Positions 1 through 12,478 of a stretch of DNA of 64,000 nt are shown here, one piece after another. A program made the position numbers and the translations under genes. The stretch covers positions 62,001 to 126,000 of the forward strand of contig OENT01000076.1 in NCBI GenBank assembly GCA_900239685.1, given 5' to 3'. Each line of letters begins with the position of its first letter. The first letter of the stretch is position 1. The stretch comes from Rotaria macrura. Its lineage: Eukaryota; Rotifera; Eurotatoria; Philodinida; Philodinidae. Under the pieces are notes generated by a model, which was given only the letters and a program-made list of their open reading frames with translations, made no database searches and was not told where the DNA came from.

Positions 1-243
1 TGTACGAGTTACTACTACGACTAAAGATTATTGATGAATACGATCTCATCATGATATGTAAAATATTTGTTGATTAAATAATTTTTTGAGAATGAAAAGG
101 CATGATGATGATAAGGAGGAGGAGGAAATACGTTTAAAAAGTAAAATCCTACTATAAATAGAAGTGATAACTTTATAATTATGGGAATTACAGTAATAGT
201 GATCTATATTAAATTTGTTGAATACTTTTTATTTTTCTACTAG

Positions 244-360
244 ACATTTACAAGTGAACGAGCCTATCGTGCTCATCGGAATGATCATCGGCGTATTAAG
301 AACAATTCAACACCGCCGACAAATCCGAAACGAAATCGAAATTATGACTTGAACAAGTGA
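244..360 (+). CDS. Probable 3' terminal exon of an unidentified gene (partial)
   Basis: A pyrimidine-rich stretch ending in CTAG at 240-243 looks like a splice acceptor. From 244 an open frame of 38 codons runs to TGA at 358-360 and ends in ...RNRNYDLNK. It is rich in Arg, Asn and Pro and has no recognisable domain. Bases 3-57 are also open and end at a GTAAAA-like donor at 58, but their phase does not join this frame. It would fit an alternative acceptor at 255, giving a different tail that ends in ...NEIEIMT at 351. Only one of these readings can be right. The rest of the gene lies upstream of the window. I infer the end of a gene but cannot name it. Confidence 0.35.
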   Translation, partial: TFTSERAYRAHRNDHRRIKNNSTPPTNPKRNRNYDLNK

Positions 361-921
361 TTGAAACAGTTGGTTTTTTTTCTTTCAAATTTTAGTGTAT
401 TATGATGTACATATATCCTCCGTTTTCCGTTTTGGTTCTTTTTTTTTTTGTTTATTTTTCTCTCTTCGAACCGTCGCGACAGTGATTTGTCCTGATAAAG
501 CAAAAGAAAAGTAGAAATATATATATACACATATATATATATATGTATCCATGAACAAAAAGACAATATCTTTCTGCACTCTTCGGTTTTTCTTCGTGCA
601 TGTCTCAAGAGAAAAACAGAAGCCTTATTATTTATCTGAAAAAAAAAACAATGAACGGTGAATCGGATCTCAGTATATTTGTTTTGTGTTCTTCTAGTCA
701 GATCTTTTGTTTGTTCGTGTCTTTTTGTTTTCTCTTTGCGCTTTCTCTCAGCTACATCTAAACGATCGGATGTAGTATTATTGTTTCATTTTGCTCTGCC
801 ACTAGACCACGCGTGTGTATGTGTGTGTATTTTTTCTTGTCTTTTTCCTCTTTTATTTTGTGTGTTTGAAACCGTTTCTGTATGAAAAGAAAACCAGAAA
901 GAATTATCAAGTAGCATCGTT
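361..921. other. Short intergenic region between two convergent genes
   Basis: No gene is supported here. The region holds the 3' flanks of a plus-strand gene and of the minus-strand SLC22 gene, an AT microsatellite at about 517-545, and T-rich low-complexity sequence. Open frames on both strands are Phe/Ser/Cys-rich translations of T-rich DNA. Confidence 0.6.
852..857 (-). terminator. Candidate poly(A) signal of the SLC22 gene
   Basis: TTTATT on the plus strand reads AATAAA on the minus strand, about 65 bp past the SLC22 stop codon. The distance suits a cleavage and polyadenylation signal. AATAAA is common by chance in such AT-rich DNA. Confidence 0.4.
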
Positions 922-2722
922 TTATATTCTTGCATAATCTTCTTCGTCATGCATTTGTTTATATTTTGTTTCCGGTAAAAATAATGTTAACAAAACAACA
1001 ATAATAGCTAAACCTGCCGATGCATAAAATATATATGCTGAATAATCACTGCTAACTGCTGCAGTTATTATTGGTGCAACAATAGCACCAGCACGACTGA
1101 ATGCAATAAAAAATCCATTGGCACTACTACGAATCGATGTTGGAAAAAGTTCGGGTACATATATCCATGATGCAGCAATAGCACCTGATATAGCAAATTT
1201 ACCGAATTGTGCTATGAATACAGTTGCAAGTGCACTATGTTTTAACATGATTGGTATTAGAATAACACAAATAATTGTTAGAATTGTCATAATAATAAAT
1301 GAACCTTTACGAGCAAGTCGCGTTGATATAAGTAAAGATCCTGCAACATATCCGATTGCTTCAACAGCAGCACCAATTAATATTCCTAAATATGGAGAAA
1401 TACTCATTACAGCTAAACCATAACTTATTTTAATATAAAGCATAAGTGTTGTGAAACCAAGTAAAGCTGTTGTAAATAATTTAACGATCGTTGATCGATG
1501 TCCAAGAATTTTTCGAGCTTTTTGAGTAAACGTTAATTCATGAATATTTATTGATGATAATGTTTGATTTTTTAGAAATTCTTTATAGAATGGATACCAG
1601 TCATCGTCATAACGTTTATTAGTCGTTGCTATGCGTCTTAAGAGTGCTTCCAATTCAACATACTGTCGCTTTGAATAATAATATAATGGTGATTCAGGCA
1701 TAAAATAAAGATAAGGTATAACTAAACCAATAAAAGCTGTATCAGCCCACTTAAGTTTTTGCCAATCTTTCACTAAATATGCAAATAAAGTAACGATGCC
1801 TTCACCAATCGTAAATGAAACGAGTGCTAAATTTCCAGCAAAGCTTGTATGTGCTGATGATGTTAATTCAAGCATAAGAATAAATACTAGACTAAATAAG
1901 GCGACTATGAGACCAGATGCAAATTGATTCAACACGATGAGAAAAAATCTAGTAAAATATCAATTATCTGAATATGAAGATAACTCAAAAGTAAATTTAC
2001 TTTATTTCAATTTTCATGGGTATCCATTGTATCATTATCTGAATAACTAAACATGTTATAAATAGAGCAATCGTGACTACTACTGTTGTTCTCTTTCGAC
2101 CGAATCTATCTGCAAATGTACCAATAAAAAGTAATGCAAATCCACCCATTTGCATTAAAGTAGCAATCCAAGTTTTTCTTGGTTCACTGGCACATACAAG
2201 ATTTGCTTCTTCAGTAAATGTATATCCGAATATTGATCGATCATAGACCCAACCGTTGGGACAAGGAACACGAGTATCATTTGGATTTCCATTTTTATAA
2301 ATTACACATGGCTCCCACTTTAGTCCATCTTTAGTTTTCGGTATATAACTGTAAAGTAATTGTTTGTATGTTGTATTGATTGGATCGTACTGTGTATCAT
2401 TAGACCATACATTTTCAGGTAATCGACAACGATGGTCCGCATCCGCTGCTGCAAAAACATAATAGAAGCCTACAATTGCAGCACTCATTGAAATGAGATT
2501 GATCAAGAGAAAGTGTATCAATTGAAAACGACCAAGGTCACCACATTTTTTCAGGATAACATCAAATGAGACGGGTGATGATGCTAAAGGTGATAGACTT
2601 GTATTTATATCAATTGGATCAGCCTATAAGTATTTCTTGACAAGAAATTTATTTGAACTATGAAAACTTAGGTTGCTTACATGTATCTCATTTCGACCAT
2701 CATCATCACTCGTCGAGTCCAT
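922..2722 (-). CDS. SLC22-type organic ion transporter (MFS), 3 exons, 563 aa
   Basis: Exons on the minus strand are 2722-2681 (phase 0), 2623-2001 (phase 2) and 1948-922. The introns are only 57 and 52 bp, with GTAAGC and GTAAAT donors. The joined 563-aa product is typical SLC22 length. The N-terminus carries a GDLGRFQ motif just before TM1 (about residues 48-72). A large cysteine-bearing extracellular loop follows, with NDT and NTT N-glycosylation sites. The MFS loop motif GTFADRFGRKR lies at about residues 182-192, and the second half has PESPLYY, ELFPTSIRSSANG and LPETK, all SLC22 hallmarks. About 12 membrane spans are expected. The family moves organic cations, anions or zwitterions such as carnitine across the plasma membrane; the substrate cannot be told here. 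The start is the ATG of MDSTSDDDG, which joins cleanly to exon 2. Confidence 0.9.
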
Positions 2723-5700
2723 TTCTCTTTTCGTTATGGTTTCTTGTCTTCTCGTGAATGTCCTTGGTCAAAGGTAACTGAGAAAAAAAAGATTCGGCAA
2801 GATAAAATTATCTTATCATTTTCGTTTAGTATTATTTTATTAATGTTATTCCTTTCACGTTGTTGTGTATTAACTTACATCCAAGATACCAAGAGATATC
2901 GAAACGAATTTAATTTGAGTCAAACCATTGAAATTTAGTCCGATTTAATTTACAAAAGAAGATTTTTCTTTTACTTTCAGGCTACACTAATTTTAACAAT
3001 TAATTATTTATCAATGTTCAGTTGTTGTGTAAACAAGGAAAATTCTTCATATTCTATTTTGACACGTATTAATCTGGATAACAATTATTCACTATTTGTC
3101 AACATCTCATTCATCATTGCACTGTGATAAAACATTAAAATTGTCTGGAGAATGGTGAGAATACTACTTGTGCTTACCTAGAACTGACTTCTTAAGAAAA
3201 TTTAATTTCTTTTGATGATAACAAAAGCACTAAAAATCACAATTAATAGTTAATGACTTTCTTTCAACGTGTATATATAGTTTAATTAATTTTCTTGAAG
3301 TGTTTGAATCCGTTTGAAGTTCAAAAAATCTTTTTATATTTTTTTTACAATGAAAAGCTTTCGAGAATATTAAGTGAACTATTGGACTTCTTTGTAAAAC
3401 AATGTTTTATTTGAGAAATCTATCTATCAATCGATCTTTGGTTGAATGAATACGAGTCGAAATTATCTCTAGATAAACTTTCTAATTCCATTAATCAATG
3501 ATGGTATACAAATGTTGAACAATCCATGACATCAGTCACTTCCTGTACTAAATTTTCGTCCAAATGACTGTTTATCTCACGATCTTAATCCTAGATATAG
3601 GAAAATACAGGTTAAGTGCACAGTAGAATTTCCTATGCATATCGTTGTTATGTCTCTACTTAATAGTAATGAACTAGATTGAAGAGATCACATTACGAGC
3701 AACTTAGATACTGATGTATTCACAACACGTTATGATTGCAGCTGTATCTATTTCGCCTGTATGACGAAACACTGATGAAAGACTTAGGAGTCAAAATGCT
3801 TTTTATATTTCAAGCAAAACGAAGAGTCTCTAGAATTTCTACGAACATTCATTCAAATTCTTGTTTCTTAGTGATCTATCAATCTGCGTTTCTCGTTTTG
3901 TACACATCTTTCATGTGGACAAATAAAATAGATAATCCTCAAATCGTTCATACGACATTGTTAATTCACCTATTGTTGTCCAACAAAAACTATTATGTTG
4001 TCGATTATGGCCTAAGCTCATTATAGATAATTCTTCTGTGTCACGAACATTAAAGGCACCAGATTTTCAGACACACTATCAAACTAACCTTTGATTTAGT
4101 TATTACGAAGAGTATACAGAAGTGTGTGTACAAGATAATATTCTTCTACGTTTCTCAAAATTAAACCTTTACTAAAAGAATATCATATTATAGATTTACA
4201 GATTGATGGTCATCTATTTTTATGAATTAACGTATGCGTGTGTATGTTCTACGTAATATGATGTAGAATGAAATAGAATTTACGTATAAAGTTTCATTAG
4301 ATTTACTCGTTCGTTTCCGTAAGTTTCCACATAGAAAGATGTGAGAGAGTTCTCTAAGATCTTATTTAGCAATTAAAATATGTTTCTTAGTTTGAAATTA
4401 GCAAGTTTTCCCTGTGCAAAACAATTTGTCAGTTGAGATTATTTTCTCTTGAGTGTGAGGCAATGTTGTGATTAGAAAATTTTCTAAAAATATACGCCAG
4501 TGTTAATTGATTTGACGTTCTAGAAATGTAAATATTGAAACAAAGGTCATAGCGCATCAAAAAGTCTGTATTTGAAAGTTTTTTTTTTCTAATATGTTTA
4601 ATTTTACTATTATTTTTCCAAGAAATTATTAATATTGAAGTTTATTCATGACGCATTCTATGTTAAATCTGGAATAATTGCATTTTATCGCATGAGATGA
4701 CAGAGTAAATTTGACTTTATTTAGTTGTGGTTATTTTCTTTGCAAAAAAACATGTCGTTTTATTATTATTATTATTTACTATTAATTATTTATGAATCTC
4801 AGGGATACTCGGTTTATCTTTGAAACTTTTGAAGATACTTGTCGATGTTATTTCCTGGAAAAGGAAACTGAATACAAAAAGGTCAACTTTGAATTCCAAT
4901 CATTAAGCAAAACTAATTAATTTTATGATGAATTTCATCGAGATAAGTGTGTGTCATAAGGGAAAAACTTGACATTACATTTCGTGACTCATACACGAGT
5001 ACATAATGAAAGGGAAAAGTTATCTAAGAAAAAGAGAGACAGAGAGGAAATGATGTGATAATTTATTTTAATTGATCTAGTAACACAAGTAGCGTCTATC
5101 TAATGATAGACTGAGTCCCTTTTATGAAATGTTATGTGAGCTTTTAATTAATTGAAAAGATAGTAGTCATCTTTTTGACATATAAATCTCATGTTGTTCA
5201 TGTGGTAAGATAATCAGTTTTGTTGTGTCAAGCCTCAGGATTTTTTTATAATTATATTGGCAAGTGTCTGTAATTGTCAAGAACGAAGCTGCCCAATAGG
5301 ATGCTTTAGAATGTAGGAAGTGTCCGAATCGTGGTACGCCGACCAGGGTCGCGATCATTCAGACAAATTCCTATTGGAATCAAACATCCAGGGTTGTGAT
5401 AACTTCCAACGGATTTCTATCGCATCCGATAGTTTCACAATAGAATCCAACGGAGTTCAAGAATCGGATCAGCAGTCCAGAGGCGTCTGTAAAATCTGAT
5501 GTCAAATTTTTCAGTCGTCAAACTTCTCTTTATTATTCGTCATATAATTGTTGTAATCTTCACAAATAATATCAATGTGAATGTCGATATGATATTTCAC
5601 AATTCTTTATTATCTTTTTCGCGCTTTGCAGACATATACACAAAAAAAATTAATTTTCTTCATAAGAATCTTTATTTCATGAAAGAGAATAAAAATCCTC

Positions 5701-6934
5701 AGTATTCCATTTTAATTGTTTACAATGTATACTATCATTCGGTATTTCTAATTTCTTCCAAGTTCTTTTCTAATTACAAATGAGATGATTAATAAATCAA
5801 TAGAAGATTTCAAAGTAATTCTAACTACTACTTAAATGAAGCACTTGTGTTTACAAAGCATCATGAATCATTAACTATATGAGTGTATGCCCAAAAAACA
5901 CTCTTGAATATATGTTGAATTTGCACGTCTATTCTTGTCTTTTTACTTTCAAAACTAATTCTCGTTCATCATTTTCTCATAGTAATTATTTTAGTAAGAG
6001 ATTTGAAAGTACTCAGTTATCTAAATGATGTTTAATTATCAAATACATGTGAAGAATAAACTAAGAAGTTGCATATATGTCGTAGCATCAGTTAATTATT
6101 GAATTGAAATAACATCGCAAAAAAACTACTCTCATGATTGTATTTACCCATTGATTGTTCGAGAATAATATGTTACGCTAGAGAGAAAATGCTACAGGTA
6201 AAATCTCTGTGTTGACACTAACTTATTTTCTTATTATTGGTAATAGAAAATAAGTCTTAGTTGCAAAAATGAAAAAGTTAAAAAACAATTGTTTAGTTTT
6301 AAAATTTTCTCACATATTGGTTACGATTTTCTTATTAGTAAATCTTGAATTATTTATCAACATTGTGGATGAACATATCTCGAAGTACATCCTGTAGATT
6401 ACAACAAAAATAGTGTTGATTCATGAGATTCTATAAATAAATACTATTTTGATTTTACCTATAGAAATTCTCGAAGATTTTAAATTGAAAAAAAAGTGCA
6501 TATAATAACTGTCGATTTATCAGAAACACTCATTTACTGTGGAATTTCTATTTCATTACATCGATTTTGATGGCATGCGTTTTAGTAAAGGAAAATATTT
6601 ATGTTTGTCTTTGTTATGCTACTTTGTTTTTGATAAATGAATTAAGATTTATTCTTAATAGTTAATTTAAACAATTTTTATCATGCAAAAAATAAATGAA
6701 AATTATTTTGAAGATTATCATTTGAATTCGTAGAGATTAGAAAGTAATATGTAATCTATTTTCAACAGACAATTTGTGACACCCATGTATACAATACTAA
6801 ACGACACCGATGCAAGAAATTCAGTATTATAGAAAAGTCTACTTTTCGAGGGTCAATTTTAATATGTTTGAAGACTGTGGCATTTTTCTAGATACTGTGA
6901 AGAAATCAGTGCTAGAAACTTTGCTTCACCTAAA

Positions 6935-7440
6935 CAGAATTGTCCAAGGACTGATGCTTTAGAATTCTTCCGATTCCGATTTCTGAGAACACCAATTGAA
7001 AGTGACAAAACCCCTAGAGAAACTAAGAACTGACTGATCCTCTAACACCTTACGAAACCTTGTCAATTTATTCTGATGAATAAATCTCAAATGAATATGA
7101 CACCGGTTTCCAGTATCGATAATTTTTCATTGTCTCAGTTTCTTCCATGAAAATCAATCATTGGCAATCCCTCACTCAGCCAAGGAGCTGAGGACATAAC
7201 TAGTACTAACGATCAATATCCATCGGACAACTGAGGAAACGAGAAGTTATCGAGGCTGGGAACCGGTATCGTATTCATTTGAAATCTATTCGTCAGAATA
7301 AATAGACGGGAAACAGGCAAGATTTTCTAAGATACTTGAGGGTCTGTTCTCAGTTGTTCATGGGGATTTGTCCCTGTTAGCTGGTATTTTTAGGAATTGG
7401 AAGAATTCCCGAATCACAGTTATTGAACACTCCTCCAAAC
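6935..7440. repeat. Diverged foldback element (long inverted repeat)
   Basis: The left arm (about 6935-7165) and right arm (about 7210-7440) are reverse complements over most of their length. Examples are TTTATTCTGATGAATA against TTTATTCTGACGAATA, CAAATGAATATGACACCGG against CAAATGAATACGATACCGG, and the outer GAATTCTTCC on both arms. Several mismatches and small gaps point to an old insertion. The loop is about 45 bp. No coding sequence is seen. Arm ends are approximate. Confidence 0.7.
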
Positions 7441-7960
7441 GATCTATAAGATCAGTTATTTATAGTGTAATGAACTGACAGAGTAAGAATAAAGAAAATC
7501 GAAAACAAGCCCTCACAATCGTATGAGAAATTCATAACCCATGCCAAGTACTAGAAATCTTTCACCAGAATCAGTATACGATGATGTAACACAGCTTTTC
7601 ATTTTAGAACCTAATAAAATATCTACAATAGTAATATTGTATAGTAAAAGTTTAGTGAATCAAACCTATCATTCATTGCATAGAGTCTATGCTGAAATTT
7701 TTTCAGTTATTCTTACTGATAAACTAATTACCTGTTGAATAAACCAGTGATTCTTATATCTATCTATATACATACATATTTCTCTTTAGGTTGCACTTTC
7801 ATTTTTCATCTAGATTTAGTATATATGATTGTGGTAAGATTAGACATTGATTCTACACGAAAATATCAGCGATCTTCATACTGCTGTTGCTCGACTATCG
7901 TACGTTTAAATTTACATGACTTGTTTTAAATTATTTTAGAAAAACAAATAAAGGAATTGA

Positions 7961-8580
7961 TGGTCAATGATAATATCGACTGTCTCATGTCATTTCAATC
8001 AGAATGTTTCAATCTACATAAATACTCATTTAGTTTTTAGAAATATTTTTCTATTGTTAAAAATATTGATGATTTACTCATTTTTGTAGTAAACAAGTCA
8101 AGATGTTCCTTTTTTATTGTAATTTTTATTGACGTAATTGAGTTGTATAAAAAAATGTAAACAGTATATTCACAATCAGAGTAAAAATCCTCTCTGAACC
8201 ACATAAACTTTAGAAAAGTCAGTTTTCCATGAAAAATCGTTTCCGAGTAGGACCACAGACCAAATTTCAGAAAGAAAATGCTGAAGGAAAGTACGGGGCA
8301 GTTATCAATCGAAAAATGATCTTTCAAAAATGTATGCGATTCAGAGTGGATTTTTACTCTGATTTTGAATATAGTGTTCCTTTTTTCTTTATACAACTCA
8401 ATTTCGATAATAAAAACTACAATACAAAAGGAATATCTTGACCTGTTTACTACAAAAACGAGTAAATCGTCAATATTTTTAAAAATAGAAAAATATTTCT
8501 AAAAACTAAACGAGTACTTATGTAGATTGAAACATCCTGATTGAAATGATACGAGTTATTCGATATTATCTTTTGCCATA
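7961..8580. repeat. Foldback / MITE-like inverted repeat
   Basis: Arms of about 270 bp (7961-8232 and 8296-8580) pair as reverse complements. GATAATATCG lies at the outer part, and shared blocks include CATTTCAATCAG, GTTTCAATCTACATAA, TTTAGTTTTTAGAAATATTT and AATTGAGTTGTATAAA. Frames on both strands inside the element read similar peptides because the arms mirror each other; they are by-products of the palindrome, not genes. No transposase is present, so any movement would need enzymes from elsewhere. Confidence 0.8.
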
Positions 8581-9317
8581 AAAGAAACGAGAAAGGTTTA
8601 TAAAAATGCCCCCTATGTTCATGCTATTAGCTAACATATGTTAATAGTGATATTTTACATTATTGATTTTAAATCTAAGATAATTACATTATTATATACA
8701 GTTTTGGTTGATGAATTCGAAAGAAAAACTATTTTGAAAGAGTTTAGAAAAAAGATTATTGAAACGTAAGAGTAGTTTTGAGAAAAAGTGGCTTTGATCA
8801 TACTTGTAATACGGCCAACTTCCAGATATTTTTCCAATGGAAGAAAAAGCTACTTGACATTAAAAAATTTAAATTTCTAATCAGCTCTTCAACCTCGATC
8901 AAACCATACATAAATCAACAGAAAATAAAATTTGCTCGAAGTTTGCATAATGTACACCTTACATAATTCAACAAATATAACATAGACTAAGAGCTGGAGA
9001 AAGCAAAACAATGATTCATTAAAAACTCAATTTGATAGGAATGATGAGACTTGGTAAATTCAAAATATACATCGATACTAAATGTTTTGCTTTTCATTTC
9101 TCACTGTTGGACACTATATAGTATTAAGTATTTCAATAAGAATAAGATCATTTATTTTCAATAATATATACATAATCGTAATTCCTTTGTGCTATTGAAT
9201 TTCATTAGGCAAGTAGTATCGAACGTAGACGTTTCTAAGTGTCTCAATAAAATCCTTATATTAAAGTAGACGCATGACGAGCCTCTCTACATTTGATTTT
9301 CATTTAATATTGAATAA

Positions 9318-10395
9318 ATGCTACTTTTGCTTGCAATTACTACTGTATTAATAAAATCCATAGCTGGTAATCAAACATAAGCAATCAATTGTCAATCTTT
9401 GATTTTCTTTCAAACTAGGCGATTCATGCGAATCATATTATCATCCTCAATTTGGCCAAACTGGTCAATGTATAAGAACATTGGATTGTCCAGATAGTCT
9501 ATATGTGCCAAATTTATGTGAAAGTCAACCGATCTATATCAACTGTTGTTTTACAGCGTCAGCATCTGATGGTGAGTGAGAGAAGTGCTTTTGTTTTCTT
9601 CGAATTCTTTGATAGAAATTTTTTTTCGAACTATTTCATCTAGATTGTCCAAGTATAGTTAGTCGTCTTGAATGGGATGCACGAACACCTAAAGCTAGAA
9701 CAGCATTGGCCACACCAATATCATATGTTATAATCCATCATACTACTGGTCGTACATGCACAACTCGAAGTGCATGTATTAATAAAATCAAAAGTTATCA
9801 AAATTATCATATGGATTCAAATGGTATGTAAATATTGAATCTACGCAGTTTCGGTTTCTTTCAATTCTTGATTGATAATTATAGGCTGGGATGATATTGG
9901 ATATAATTTTCTCGTAGGTGAAGATGGTAATATCTATGAGGGACGTGGCTGGACATATATTGGTGCACATACCTATGGGTATAATTCGAACTCTATTGGT
10001 ACATTTTCATTTACTTCTTAAAAATCAGTTTAATAAATATTAATGAGTCTCTTGCTAGGTATATCGGTGATTGGTGATTATAGCTCACAAGTACCTAATT
10101 CTGAAGCACTCAATGCAGTCAAATCATTAATCAAGTGTGGTGTCTCACAAGGCTACATAAGAAGTAACTATCTTCTTGGAGAACGTCGGTTCGTATTCTT
10201 TATCAATTACATAAAGGTGAATAGTATTGTTATTATATTTTTTCGTCTAGAGATTTTAATGTTAGAAATCGACCAGATGATTCTCTTTACACCGAAATAA
10301 AAACATGGACTAACTATCAATCAGTGAGTGATTCACTCTGGTCTGACTCTTCATTTAATGTACCGGAAGATTATCTTGCTATGATAGATATGTAA
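9318..10395 (+). CDS. Secreted peptidoglycan recognition protein with clip-like N-terminal domain, 6 exons, 256 aa
   Basis: Exons are 9318-9366, 9419-9571, 9644-9823, 9885-9998, 10059-10188 and 10251-10395, all joined in phase by GT-AG introns. Residues 1-17 form a signal peptide ([17 protein letters not shown]). Residues 20-60 hold six cysteines (20, 34, 40, 50, 59, 60) ending in CC, a spacing like clip domains; this domain call is inference. Residues 69-235 are a PGRP/amidase_2 domain with [20 protein letters not shown] (His99), [19 protein letters not shown] and [20 protein letters not shown]. Amidase PGRPs bind zinc through two His and one Cys. Here the usual GHRD reads GERRD (residues 206-210) and the Cys position is Arg216, so two ligands are gone. 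I infer peptidoglycan binding, as receptor or decoy, rather than cleavage. It should act outside the cell in innate defence. Confidence 0.88.
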
Positions 10396-12163
10396 AATTG
10401 TGATTGCATGCATAATGAATACATTTTTTCGTTATGAAAAAGAAAATGTCTTAATGAAATTTTTCTTCAAATAAAATTCAATTGAAATTCCGTTTGAATT
10501 ATAATAGAGAAGAAAACTTTACTGCTCACGATAGGAAATATATGTTTCTTTCTTACGGAATGATGTTCGATTTCAATGATAGTCTGATGTTCTATCTAAT
10601 AGAATGTGCTTCCCAAAGGTACTATTAATAGGCCTACGTTAAATATATATATAAACGATAGATCAATCAATTTACGTGTTTTGCATAGCAACGATGATAG
10701 TGCTCATATAGCAATCGGAACGAAAGAATTTATGTGTATAGAATGAACATAAAATAAATTTGCAAAAGAAAAATTTCGATCGATTCCAATGAACATGTTC
10801 AAACTCTAGTTTTACTAGACTCTCAATTTCATTTAATGAATCCTTCTCTATGATTATGAATTAAGTAAGAGTTAATTGTTTTAAAAATTACTCTTCAATT
10901 TTCATGCTTGCTTTTGTGATCTTGAAAGTGAGATCAATAGTATTGGAATGTTCGTGACGATTTTTGAAAACTGCTATTAAGTTGTGGTGTACTGTTGAAA
11001 AAAGAAACGCGCCAACGAAATTATCTTCGTCCATATAGTTAGCCATCCACTGCTCGTGCTCAATATTTGATTACTTTGAAGTGTAAGCAAATTAATCGAT
11101 ATGTTGTATATCCATTAGATATCTTAGAATGAGTAGCCAAGAGAACACTTGACAATTGAATTATTCACTTCATTTAGTTGATGAAAATTGTCTAAATATC
11201 ATTAACTATACTCAGTAGACTGTTCAAGTAAGACAACATTGATAGTGACGCCTGTCTGATTTGTTGTCACATGTAAAATAATGAGACAGACGGATCAATT
11301 CATTCACTTATTTGCATCTCTTATTGACAAATTCTTACATCGAGTCCAATTGAAGAAGGATGCCTAATCAAATTCTGATTAAAAAGTGTGTTGTTTTTTT
11401 TTTCATAAAATAATTCCGTGTTACAAATTCATCTGTGTTTCGTATGTACGTAGATAGATCAGATGGGTCAAGGAAAATAGACATCTCTTTGGTATATATA
11501 TATATAAATACACATCAAGAGAAAAGTCGACTGGAAATTCTTGGTATGTCACGGTAAATGGATAATACCGTTTCATCCCGAACGTGCTAGATAATAACTT
11601 CTTCTGAGTTTAGTATAGATTTTATTCTTCATCGCTTCTTTACGATACTGAACATATAAGCGGCAAATAGAACTTTTCTCATAAATAATTTTTTAAATGA
11701 TAAAATGGTTCGAAAGACGTTGTGTAGGTTCTCGCGCTGATGGACAATACGAAATTTAGCAAGTACTACATAACTTATACCCTAATATGAATTGCCATGA
11801 AAATAGTGGACACATATAAGACGCAACGTGTCATATCCCTATGATCAGAACATTGATTGATTGATTCACTTTTATTTACATAACACAACATGGGAAAAAA
11901 GAATAGGTGAGAAAATTATCACATGTGTTCAATGTCAAAACAAAAAAGAAAAATCATACATAGATGCATTAACGATGCGTGACCATTTTGACGAAATCAA
12001 CTTCCTTTGATTATCAATCACTGTTTGTATTTTTCTAACAAGAAAACGCACAAAAACATAGTAATGCATCAATCATGAAAATATTACAATGTTAGATAGA
12101 AGCAATTACTGATCTGGGTTTTTTCTTGTTTGTTTGCATCATTAACACTGAAAAGAAAAGCAT
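10396..12163. other. Intergenic region between PGRP and the first NRARP-like gene
   Basis: No gene is supported. The region contains the PGRP 3' flank and the 3' flank of the minus-strand NRARP-like gene, with short AT microsatellites (around 10646-10655 and 11493-11505). I see no conserved frame or long repeat. Confidence 0.55.
10470..10475 (+). terminator. Candidate poly(A) signal of the PGRP gene
   Basis: AATAAA sits 75 bp after the PGRP stop codon, at a usual distance for a polyadenylation signal. Confidence 0.45.
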
Positions 12164-12478
12164 TTAATATGATTTCATAGATTGAATTAAATAATAAACA
12201 ATATCCATGTATCCAAGATAGACAGCAATATGTAAAGGTAGCCATCCATCTCGATTAATTATATATAAATCACAATTTCCATATTCAACGAATAATTTTA
12301 ATAAATCTAATCGATTGTAAAGACAACATAAATGCATTAGAGATTGTCCATCATATTTGAAATAGTTGAGATTGATTCGTGAAATTTTCAATAGAAGTTT
12401 TTGTATTTCATAGATGTTACCGTTGGATCGAATAATATTAAAAAGACGATAGGCAAATTGATGATGATCGAGAATCAT
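12164..12478 (-). CDS. NRARP-like small ankyrin protein, copy 1 (104 aa)
   Basis: This single-exon frame encodes 104 aa. It aligns along its length with NRARP, the Notch-regulated ankyrin repeat protein of about 114 aa. Shared features in order are the GN..E.Q.LL helix (residues 20-29), G.....YDGQSLMHL at the start of the first ankyrin repeat, LDLLKLFVEYG, and NRDGWLPLHIAVYLGYMDIVYYLI in the second repeat. In vertebrates NRARP binds the Notch intracellular domain with CSL in the nucleus and limits Notch signalling. That role here is inferred from homology. The ATG starts MILDHHQFAY and is preceded by TTTGACGAAAAAACCAA, which is also present before copy 2. Copy 1 keeps the fuller C-terminus ...LIQSMKSY. 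Confidence 0.82.
   Translation of the reverse strand: MILDHHQFAYRLFNIIRSNGNIYEIQKLLLKISRINLNYFKYDGQSLMHLCCLYNRLDLLKLFVEYGNCDLYIINRDGWLPLHIAVYLGYMDIVYYLIQSMKSY

Larger units (their letters stand above)
2723..9317. other. 6.6-kb gene-poor region upstream of SLC22
   Basis: No reading frame here shows conserved motifs, plausible splice structure or consistent codon use. The part next to 2722 should hold the promoter of the minus-strand SLC22 gene. Recognisable content is two foldback elements (6935-7440 and 7961-8580) and a less AT-rich patch at about 5270-5500 with TCCAACGG-type short repeats and a CTATCG/CGATAG hairpin. The rest is AT-rich low-complexity DNA. Confidence 0.55.

Noticed and set aside
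342-885. Open frames of 75-88 codons in the convergent intergenic region
   Set aside because: They are T-rich or A-rich low-complexity translations (runs of Phe, Cys, Lys, Ile/Tyr) that cover a microsatellite.
1118-1423. Plus-strand open frame opposite the SLC22 gene
   Set aside because: It is the antisense shadow of a well-supported transporter exon and has no motifs of its own.
8037-8441. Two similar open frames on opposite strands
   Set aside because: They arise because both strands of a palindromic foldback element read alike. No domain or splice context supports a gene.
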